Source: Candidatus Woesearchaeota archaeon
GTDB taxonomy: Archaea > Nanobdellota > Nanobdellia > Woesearchaeales > GW2011-AR4
NCBI GenBank assembly: GCA_016211245.1
Contig: JACQSQ010000096.1
Coordinates: 1 to 12,381 of the forward strand
Direction of reading: 5' to 3'
DNA: 12,381 nucleotides
Shown piece by piece: positions 7,655 to 12,381 of the stretch. Position numbers and translations under genes: made by a program. A model generated the notes under the pieces. It had not been told where the DNA came from and did not search any database. It saw only the letters and a program-made list of their open reading frames with translations. Position 1 is the stretch's first letter; every line of letters starts with the position of its first letter.

Positions 7655-8068
7655 TCAAATCTTCGCCTTGACAAAATTCTTTGCGCCGCAGGCAGAGCAT
7701 TTCATGTATGTCAATTCCCCTTCCCTTATTATTTGGGTGTCCGGCTTGCCGCACTCAAAACATAAGACAAATTCATTTGCATACTGCCTTATTTTATCGT
7801 TAATCCTCGAAGCCGGAATTTTGGTGCCAAGAATCAAAGCGCCTGATTTTTTTATTTCCCCGGGTGTTGCAATCTCCTTGAGAACATACTTTAGAAGATG
7901 ATCAACTTCCCTTCTCAAGCTTGCCGCAATTTGAAGAAAATTAGATATAACAGTCCTGTTGCCCTGTATATGACCCATAACTTTTGGTATTTCAAACCTT
8001 TCTTTTATGAACACCGCTTCAGGAAGGTTTTTCCTCACGTATTCAAGCATTTTTTTATATTCATCCAT
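7655..8068 (-). CDS. Translation initiation factor aIF2 subunit beta
   Basis: aIF2-beta is part of the trimeric factor that brings Met-tRNAi to the small ribosomal subunit. The 137-residue product has an N-terminal helix, the central alpha-beta domain with VMGHIQGNRTVISNF (30-44), and a C-terminal C4 zinc ribbon CFEC...CSAC (C103, C106, C124, C127). Length and motif order are those of the archaeal protein, and all four zinc ligands are present. ATG at 8068 gives the expected N-terminus (MDEYKKMLEYVRKNLP), and a TATA box lies about 25 bp before it. The gene is divergent from the SpoIIM-like gene and 64 bp upstream of the lipoprotein start. A related domain occurs in eIF5 N-termini, but the size and taxon favour aIF2-beta. 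Confidence 0.95.
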   Translation of the reverse strand: MDEYKKMLEYVRKNLPEAVFIKERFEIPKVMGHIQGNRTVISNFLQIAASLRREVDHLLKYVLKEIATPGEIKKSGALILGTKIPASRINDKIRQYANEFVLCFECGKPDTQIIREGELTYMKCSACGAKNFVKAKI

Positions 8069-8089
8069 ATATATAATAAATTCATGTTA

Positions 8090-8097
8090 TTTATAAA
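8090..8097 (-). promoter_or_regulatory. TATA box of the aIF2-beta gene
   Basis: TTTATAAA is centred about 25 bp before the ATG at 8068, which puts the transcription start at the start codon. The 8-mer is itself a palindrome, so direction is inferred from the spacing to the gene. Confidence 0.5.
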
Positions 8098-8124
8098 TTT
8101 AATTGCAGAACTCATTCCAAAAAC

Positions 8125-8132
8125 TATATAAA
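8125..8132 (+). promoter_or_regulatory. TATA box of the SpoIIM-like gene
   Basis: TATATAAA is centred about 26 bp before the ATG at 8155, implying a leaderless transcript. It lies about 35 bp from the divergent aIF2-beta TATA box, so the two promoters share a short control region. Confidence 0.55.
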
Positions 8133-8154
8133 TAAAACACCCAAGTAAAACTTT

Positions 8155-9006
8155 ATGGTAGTAGAAGCGTTGTTATTTCCCCTGAAAGCGGAAAAAAACC
8201 CCTGGCAGATGTTTTTTATCGGGTTACTCTACACGACAATTGGCATATTTATCTCTCTGTGGATTTTCAGGGACCAGGCAAGCTTGGTCATGGTGTTTAT
8301 GATAACAATGGCGGCGCTGCCCATATTTTATAATACAATGAAGCTGGAAGAAAGCAAGGACATGCTAATTGACACAGAAACAGCCCTGCTAAAGGAGCAC
8401 AACAAGGCAATAATCTTCTTTATTTACATGTTTATCGGCATAACTGTCGCATGCGCTGTTTGGTATTCATTGCTTCCGACACAAATGATAAACAGCCTGT
8501 TTGACAAGCAGATAGGGACAATACAGGCGATAAACAACCATGTATCGGGAAATGTAATCGCCAATTTAAGTGTATTTTGGAAAATACTCTTTAACAACAT
8601 GAAGGTTTTGGCATTTTCAGTATTGTTTGCCTTGATTTACGGCGCTGGAGCAATATTCATACTAGCATGGAATGCCACAGTCATCGGCGCAGCAATAGGA
8701 AACTTCATAAGGGCAAATATAAGCAGCTATACAAGCTCCTTGGGCATGCTACAGGCAGGGAACTATTTTCATGTGGTCTCTTTAGGCTTATTAAAATATT
8801 CTCTGCACGGAATACCCGAGATAGCAGCGTATTTCTACGGGGGATTGGCTGGCGGAATACTTTCAGTCGCGCTGATAAGAAAACACTTCAGGACAGACAA
8901 ATTCACAAAAGTGCTTACAGATTTCTCAGAACTTGTGCTGGTGGCGATCGGATTTTTGGTTGCGGCAGCATTTCTTGAGGTATATATAACACCAGTTTTA
9001 TTCTAA
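8155..9006 (+). CDS. SpoIIM/DUF95-family integral membrane protein
   Basis: The 283-residue product is a polytopic membrane protein with about six hydrophobic segments (roughly 18-38, 42-60, 85-107, 150-183, 222-241 and 258-279). The motif HGIPEIAAYFYGGLAG (218-233), together with the preceding Asn/Gly-rich segment around 173-183, is the signature of the SpoIIM (stage II sporulation protein M, DUF95) family. In Bacillus SpoIIM takes part in engulfment during sporulation. Archaea do not sporulate, and the role of their homologues is unknown; a membrane or envelope-remodelling role is only a guess. ATG at 8155 fits the TATA spacing. Its last 9 bases overlap the end of the converging OB-fold gene. 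No functional link to the replication genes is visible. Confidence 0.85.
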   Translation: MVVEALLFPLKAEKNPWQMFFIGLLYTTIGIFISLWIFRDQASLVMVFMITMAALPIFYNTMKLEESKDMLIDTETALLKEHNKAIIFFIYMFIGITVACAVWYSLLPTQMINSLFDKQIGTIQAINNHVSGNVIANLSVFWKILFNNMKVLAFSVLFALIYGAGAIFILAWNATVIGAAIGNFIRANISSYTSSLGMLQAGNYFHVVSLGLLKYSLHGIPEIAAYFYGGLAGGILSVALIRKHFRTDKFTKVLTDFSELVLVAIGFLVAAAFLEVYITPVLF

Positions 9007-9609
9007 AACTTTCAACCTGCCCGGCTTCACTTCAAAAACATCCCCGCTCTCGAGCAACTTATTTATCATATGCTCGGCATCAAGATTTTGGGAATTTTTT
9101 ATAACATCTCCAAACTCGACACCCTCACCTTTGTCTAAATTTTTAATCAGCATATAGACATCCTCGCTCAGATTTGCAGCCCCAGCAACGGCATTTAGCA
9201 CATTCCCCTCAAAATTAACATTTATTAACTCTAATTTTCTCAGGTTCACCCATCCATTATCTTCAATCTTTCTCAATATTTCCGGCAGGACATATCTTTC
9301 ATTGCCGAATTCACGCACCCTGCCTATTACCAAAACAAAATCCCCGACGTCAGCTTTGGAAAAAATGTCATTGTTTTCAAATATTCTCAGACTTATCTTG
9401 CCTGTGCCGTCATCGATAATTGCATTAGCAGAATTTCCCTGCTCGGATTTGTAAACAATGTTTGCGATAACATTTACCCTTGAAACATTAAGATTCCCTA
9501 ATTTAAGGTAGCCTGCTGAAGAGTCATCTTTTGCAAAATTGCTGTTCAGAATATAGGAAATCCTTACTTTATATGCTACCTGTCTTTTTTGGAATGTTTG
9601 CTCGGGCAT
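8998..9609 (-). CDS. OB-fold single-strand DNA-binding / RPA-associated-like protein
   Basis: The product is 203 residues from ATG 9609. A single OB-fold spans about 38-115, with the RPA-type strand-turn DDGTGKISLRIFE (66-78) and a following GRVREFGNERYVLPE segment (97-110). The C-terminal part (about 145-200) looks like a winged helix, as in RPA32-like or archaeal RPA-associated proteins. This suggests a single-strand DNA-binding accessory, fitting its place 4 bp after the MCM stop; co-transcription with MCM is likely, since no separate TATA box is evident. An alternative in-frame TTG at 9627 would overlap the MCM end by 14 bp and add six residues. I prefer the ATG, because MPEQTFQKRQVAYKVRIS looks like a complete family N-terminus. 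It could instead be a general nucleic-acid-binding OB protein. Confidence 0.8.
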   Translation of the reverse strand: MPEQTFQKRQVAYKVRISYILNSNFAKDDSSAGYLKLGNLNVSRVNVIANIVYKSEQGNSANAIIDDGTGKISLRIFENNDIFSKADVGDFVLVIGRVREFGNERYVLPEILRKIEDNGWVNLRKLELINVNFEGNVLNAVAGAANLSEDVYMLIKNLDKGEGVEFGDVIKNSQNLDAEHMINKLLESGDVFEVKPGRLKVLE

Positions 9610-9613
9610 TTTA

Positions 9614-11635
9614 TCATAGTTTTCCAATGAAGCCGCGCTTTGGCTCGTACACGTCGCCAGAACGTTTTAGCCTCTCCAAAGCTTCCTCTACCTTATCCTC
9701 GTCCAAGCCTCTGCTTTTGGCTTCCAAGATTACAGTCTCTATCGGTATAGATTTTCCAAGCTTCAAATCAAGTTCGCTTATAATCTCTTTCAATACCATT
9801 ATGTGGCTCCTTTGAGTTGCGGCAATTCCTGTCGCAATCCTGTCAATATCAATCTTGCCAGTTTCCTTGTCCAAGCCAACCTGGCTTAAGCAATATTCAA
9901 TCAATTCAACCGCTTTTTTTGCGTCTTTTCTTGTGACCCTGTCGTCCAGCCTGGCTCTTGCAGATGCTTCGCTAAGCCTCACCAAGGCTTCCAGCTGCCT
10001 TGCCGATATTGGTATAGCCTTTATTCCGCTTTCGGAGCCGCCGCTCTTCCTCATAGTAAGATAAAAATCCTTTATCTCTTCCAAAGCCCCATCCGTCAAT
10101 CTGGGGCTAATCTTTTGCCTTGCATAAGCAATATACTTTCTCAGCAAATTAGTGGGAATTTCAGGCTCATTGACTTCCGGGCTTTGGTGCAAAGTAAGTA
10201 TATGCTTTGCCATCTTTTCGTCCCTTGTTTCTTCCGGCAAATCTTTGATCGGAAAAATCAAATCAAACCTGTTGATTAGGGTTGGAGGTAAGTCAATCTG
10301 TTCTGCAATAATACCATAAGGGTCGAATCTTCCGAATTTCGGGTTTGCTGCGGCCAATACAGTTGTCCTTGCAATCAATGTTGCCTGGATATTTGCCTTA
10401 CTAATACTTACTGTTTGGTTCTCAAGTGCCTCATGCATTGCAGCCCTGTCCTCGTTGCTCATCTTGTCAAGCTCGTCAACGCAGACCAATCCGTCGCTGC
10501 TCAGAACCATGGCGCCAGCTTCCAAAGCCCAGCCCCTCAGGAACTCGTCCCTTACAACAGCGGCAGTCAAGCCTGCACCTGAAACTCCTTTGCCGCTGAT
10601 GTACCTGCCCTTTGGAGCAATTGTTGTTATCCTTTTCAGAAGAGCACTTTTTCCTGCCCCGGGGTCGCCAACAAGCAAAATATGAAAGTCGCCCCTGCTT
10701 ATTACATTATCACTTCTTACTTTTCTTATGCCTCCCATCAGCTGAAGGAGCAACGCTTCCTTTATCTTTTCATAACCGTAAATTGAAGGGGCAATTGAAT
10801 TGACAAGCTTTTCATATCCTTTTGGATCATTGGCAATTTCAAGAATCTGCTTTTCCTCCTCTTCTGTTATGGTGATTTCATGGAAAGTGTCTTGCGTCGA
10901 CTTTACATAATTCGAATCCATCATCAGGTCAAACCTTGTTGATTTGCCGCCTGTTTTTGAGATGATCGGAACTTCTTTTACTATGCCGATAACCTCGACC
11001 TTGCTTCCGGGAGAAGTCCTTTTTTCGCTTAAGGGGCTTACCAAGTCATTTGTAAGCAGCACATTGAAGCGTTTTGGTTGCTCGCCGCCCTCAAGATTTT
11101 CAGAGGCTTCCTCAAGAACTATCCCTTGCGCATCAACCAAATCCTTGTCAAGCATTATGAATTTTCCCTTTCTTCCGCAGCCGCATCTTGAAGGCTCCTT
11201 GAAAGTGCCCTCTAATTGAAGGACATTCATTATGTTGCCGCACATGGGGCATTCAAACCTTGCAGATGTAACCTGGGGCCTTACATCAGACTTTTGCCTT
11301 ATCAAGCCCTGGATGCACAGAAGCTTGTTGATGTGCTTGCTTCTTATGTCCCTTATCATTATATGCTGGGTAGCCGGAAGGTTATGGAAGCGTATCCTAA
11401 AATTAATCAATCCTTCTACATCAAACTGCTCAATTGACTTCTCGATCGCCTTTATTGTCTCTTCAGGCGCGTCAAGCAGCTCGGTTGCAAGGTCAGGATC
11501 GTATTTTGAAAGCTCAGAAAAATCAATAAGGAGAAACCTGCTGCCCTTTCTTGCGGTTTCAAGCAGGGAATTATAGTAATTGCCCTCGATAAACTCCTGA
11601 AATCTCTTTATCTGCTCAATAGCATTAAGCTCCAT
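9614..11635 (-). CDS. mcm: MCM replicative DNA helicase
   Basis: MCM is the hexameric 3'-5' helicase loaded at origins by Orc1/Cdc6. The 673-residue product has the N-terminal domain A, an OB-fold with a zinc motif (C129, C132, C151, C153), and a beta-hairpin region around 215-250. The AAA+ core has Walker A GDPGAGKS (323-330), Walker B VCVDEL (384-389), sensor 1 in AAANP (428-432) and the arginine finger R456 in INRFD. A C-terminal winged helix spans about 595-673. All catalytic residues are present, there is no intein, and the length is normal. The second zinc pair is C-x-C instead of C-x2-C. ATG at 11635 is supported by a TATA box about 26 bp upstream. TBP lies upstream on the same strand and the OB-fold gene 4 bp downstream. 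Confidence 0.97.
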   Translation of the reverse strand: MELNAIEQIKRFQEFIEGNYYNSLLETARKGSRFLLIDFSELSKYDPDLATELLDAPEETIKAIEKSIEQFDVEGLINFRIRFHNLPATQHIMIRDIRSKHINKLLCIQGLIRQKSDVRPQVTSARFECPMCGNIMNVLQLEGTFKEPSRCGCGRKGKFIMLDKDLVDAQGIVLEEASENLEGGEQPKRFNVLLTNDLVSPLSEKRTSPGSKVEVIGIVKEVPIISKTGGKSTRFDLMMDSNYVKSTQDTFHEITITEEEEKQILEIANDPKGYEKLVNSIAPSIYGYEKIKEALLLQLMGGIRKVRSDNVISRGDFHILLVGDPGAGKSALLKRITTIAPKGRYISGKGVSGAGLTAAVVRDEFLRGWALEAGAMVLSSDGLVCVDELDKMSNEDRAAMHEALENQTVSISKANIQATLIARTTVLAAANPKFGRFDPYGIIAEQIDLPPTLINRFDLIFPIKDLPEETRDEKMAKHILTLHQSPEVNEPEIPTNLLRKYIAYARQKISPRLTDGALEEIKDFYLTMRKSGGSESGIKAIPISARQLEALVRLSEASARARLDDRVTRKDAKKAVELIEYCLSQVGLDKETGKIDIDRIATGIAATQRSHIMVLKEIISELDLKLGKSIPIETVILEAKSRGLDEDKVEEALERLKRSGDVYEPKRGFIGKL

Positions 11636-11657
11636 AACAACACCATACCTTTTTTAG

Positions 11658-11665
11658 TTTATATA
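11658..11665 (-). promoter_or_regulatory. TATA box of the MCM-OB operon
   Basis: TATATAAA on the minus strand is centred about 26 bp before the MCM ATG, with purine-rich GCAGGA just upstream as a possible BRE. It gives MCM its own leaderless promoter, independent of TBP. Confidence 0.6.
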
Positions 11666-11702
11666 TCCTGCGTCAGGGAATGTCCAGTGGTATAAAGAAA
11701 AA

Positions 11703-11939
11703 CTAAGCTTTAACCCTTTTTAAGTTCTCAATCAGCTTGTCAAGGGCCGCATGGACTTCTTTTTCGCTTTTTGTGCCTGTGCACACGACTTTTCCGTTGC
11801 TGAAAAGCAAGAAGGTTGCTTTTGCCGCAGCAAGCTTGTAAACAAGCCCCGGAAATTGCTCCGGCTCGTATTCTGTGTTTTCAAGCTTCATAGCCAAAGT
11901 GTTCAAGTTCAAGTCCATTCCCACGCTTCCAGAAGCCAC
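11703..11939 (-). CDS. tbp: TATA-binding protein, C-terminal half (second repeat)
   Basis: This frame encodes the second TBP repeat, with LENTEYEPEQFPGLVYKL and the stirrup/strand motif FSNGKVVCTG, ending in TAG. Codons IKIQNI directly upstream (11940-11957) belong to the first beta-strand of the repeat but lie after the in-frame TAA at 11958-11960 and before any usual start codon. If translated alone it must begin at GTG 11939 and would lose that strand. Read through the TAA, the two parts form one TBP of about 173 residues, close to the family length of 180-190. Nothing in the repeat shows decay. It could be a genuinely separate polypeptide, a readthrough extension, a fresh pseudogene or a sequencing error. 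Confidence 0.85.
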   Translation of the reverse strand: MASGSVGMDLNLNTLAMKLENTEYEPEQFPGLVYKLAAAKATFLLFSNGKVVCTGTKSEKEVHAALDKLIENLKRVKA

Positions 11940-11957
11940 TATGTTCTGAATCTTGAT

Positions 11958-11960
11958 TTA
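11958..11960 (-). other. In-frame TAA dividing the TBP gene at the repeat boundary
   Basis: The minus-strand codons are ...ATA AAG CCG TAA ATC AAG ATT CAG AAC ATA GTG.... Frame is kept on both sides, so one codon substitution (for example GAA, CAA or AAA to TAA) explains the break. TAA ends cdc6, DP1, DP2, the SpoIIM-like and the OB-fold genes here, so general reassignment of TAA is ruled out. Confidence 0.85.
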
Positions 11961-12224
11961 CGGCTTTATCGTTATCTTGACATTTATTTTTTCAAGGCTC
12001 TTTATTATCTTCTTGATGGACTCTTCAACCTTGTCCATGGACCTTGCTCCCGTGCATACGACCTTGCCTGAGCTGAATATCAAGGCAGAAGTTTTAGGCT
12101 CTTTTATCCTTATTACAAGCCCCGGAAACTGCTCAGGATTGTATTCAGTATTGCTTAGGGTTGCTGCCATCTTTTCAAGCGGTATATCATGCTTTAAAGA
12201 CGTAGAAACAACTATATTAACCAC
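11958..12224 (-). CDS. tbp: TATA-binding protein, N-terminal half (first repeat)
   Basis: This 88-residue frame is the first repeat of archaeal TBP, the saddle-shaped protein that binds the TATA box and recruits TFB. It shows NIVVSTSL, then LSNTEYNPEQFPGLVIRI and FSSGKVVCTG, closely parallel to the second repeat. Translation must start at GTG 12224: the only upstream codons before a stop are AGG TAT AAA AAA, so the N-terminus begins within the first beta-strand and is slightly shorter than usual. A weak AGGT Shine-Dalgarno-like sequence lies about 9 bp before GTG. It ends at a TAA, after which the second repeat continues in the same frame. Whether this half is stable or works alone is unknown; ancestral TBP is thought to have been a dimer of single repeats. 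Confidence 0.88.
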   Translation of the reverse strand: MVNIVVSTSLKHDIPLEKMAATLSNTEYNPEQFPGLVIRIKEPKTSALIFSSGKVVCTGARSMDKVEESIKKIIKSLEKINVKITIKP

Positions 12225-12243
12225 TTTTTTATACCTTTAAGCT

Positions 12244-12251
12244 TCTTTTAA
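12244..12251 (-). promoter_or_regulatory. Weak TATA-like element upstream of TBP
   Basis: TTAAAAGA on the minus strand is centred about 23 bp before the GTG at 12224. It is the only AT-rich element at the expected distance, but it matches the TATA pattern less well than the other promoters in the window. TATAAAA lies only about 8 bp before the GTG, too close unless the start is further downstream. Confidence 0.25.
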
Positions 12252-12266
12252 GCCCATTTTTTAACC

Positions 12267-12287
12267 AATCACTAAAGATTTGTGATT
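12267..12287. repeat. Short inverted repeat upstream of TBP
   Basis: AATCAC (12267-12272) and GTGATT (12282-12287) are complementary across a 9-base spacer. It could be a regulatory site for TBP, located about 45-65 bp before its start, or chance. Confidence 0.25.
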
Positions 12288-12340
12288 ATGTTTAAAACAC
12301 CTTTTAAAAATATTATTTCAGTCACTAACCTAAAGTCAAT

Positions 12341-12368
12341 GATGATTTATTTTCCTATATAAATCATC
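12341..12368. repeat. Perfect 10-bp inverted repeat with 8-base loop
   Basis: GATGATTTAT (12341-12350) and ATAAATCATC (12359-12368) are exact reverse complements around TTTCCTAT. The arms are AT-rich and no T run follows, so a classical terminator is not indicated. It lies in noncoding sequence 12225-12381, where I see no convincing gene, close to the right edge. It could be an operator for TBP or for a gene beyond the edge, or part of a structured RNA cut off by the window. Confidence 0.4.
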
Positions 12369-12381
12369 GACTTCTGCCTTG

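Noticed and set aside
7638..8131. Plus-strand frames opposite aIF2-beta
   Set aside because: They are antisense to a well-conserved gene and have no family features.
11682..11692. CCAGTGG between MCM and TBP as an ORB element
   Set aside because: It lacks the flanking TT/AA of the dyad and has no G run nearby, so it does not meet the ORB pattern seen at 11-36.
11958..11960. TAA recoded as an amino acid throughout this genome
   Set aside because: TAA ends five other genes here at the expected family length, and TAG and TGA also serve as stops, so the standard code applies.
12288..12362. Small 24-codon frame on the plus strand ending in TAA
   Set aside because: It is AT-rich, has no promoter or ribosome site of note and no recognisable motif. 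It is most likely chance.
12339..12381. C-box-like ATGATGA (12339-12345), possible C/D box guide RNA
   Set aside because: No D or D' box (CTGA) is visible before the window ends, and the sequence forms part of the inverted repeat at 12341-12368. There is not enough to support an RNA gene.
1..12381. CRISPR array, insertion sequence, tRNA or rRNA
   Set aside because: I saw no regularly spaced direct repeats, transposase motifs, terminal inverted repeats, or tRNA/rRNA signatures on either strand.

Overview
The window reads as a stretch of archaeal chromosome built around the DNA replication machinery. It encodes an Orc1/Cdc6 initiator, both subunits of the archaea-specific D-family DNA polymerase, MCM helicase, a small OB-fold protein, archaeal TATA-binding protein (TBP) and initiation factor aIF2-beta. 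PolD with separate DP1 and DP2 genes excludes Bacteria and points to a euryarchaeal or DPANN-type lineage. The compact layout, mostly leaderless promoters and a Cys-rich lipoprotein fit a DPANN-like archaeon, but I cannot fix the phylum from sequence alone.

Layout: (1) 1-85 holds an origin-recognition-box-like element (TTTCC-ACA-GGAAA followed by GGGG) and the cdc6 promoter, so the left edge probably lies in or beside a replication origin. (2) 86-6300, plus strand: cdc6, DP1, DP2, a tight operon in which both junctions read TAA-A-ATG. (3) 6376-8068, minus strand: an AT-rich gene for a predicted lipoprotein, then aIF2-beta upstream of it. (4) 8155-9006, plus strand: a SpoIIM/DUF95-family membrane protein, divergent from aIF2-beta across 86 bp. 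(5) 8998-12224, minus strand: TBP, MCM and an OB-fold protein; the OB-fold gene ends inside the 3' end of the SpoIIM-like gene. (6) 12225-12381: noncoding, with two inverted repeats.

Together the genes cover origin recognition (Cdc6), helicase (MCM), polymerase and proofreading exonuclease (DP2 and DP1, with a PIP box at the DP2 C-terminus for the clamp), a probable single-strand binding accessory (OB-fold), and promoter recognition (TBP). Every strong TATA box I found lies about 25-30 bp from its start codon, so most transcripts should be leaderless or nearly so.

Two things stand out. The lipoprotein at 6376-7590 joins a Cys-rich repeat region (five C-x11-C units) to a soluble domain with the WWDYG signature of the oligosaccharyltransferase STT3/AglB, but has none of that enzyme's membrane domain. 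The TBP gene is split by one in-frame TAA exactly between its two homologous repeats, with both halves otherwise well conserved. All calls come from reading the sequence by eye; no database search was run.
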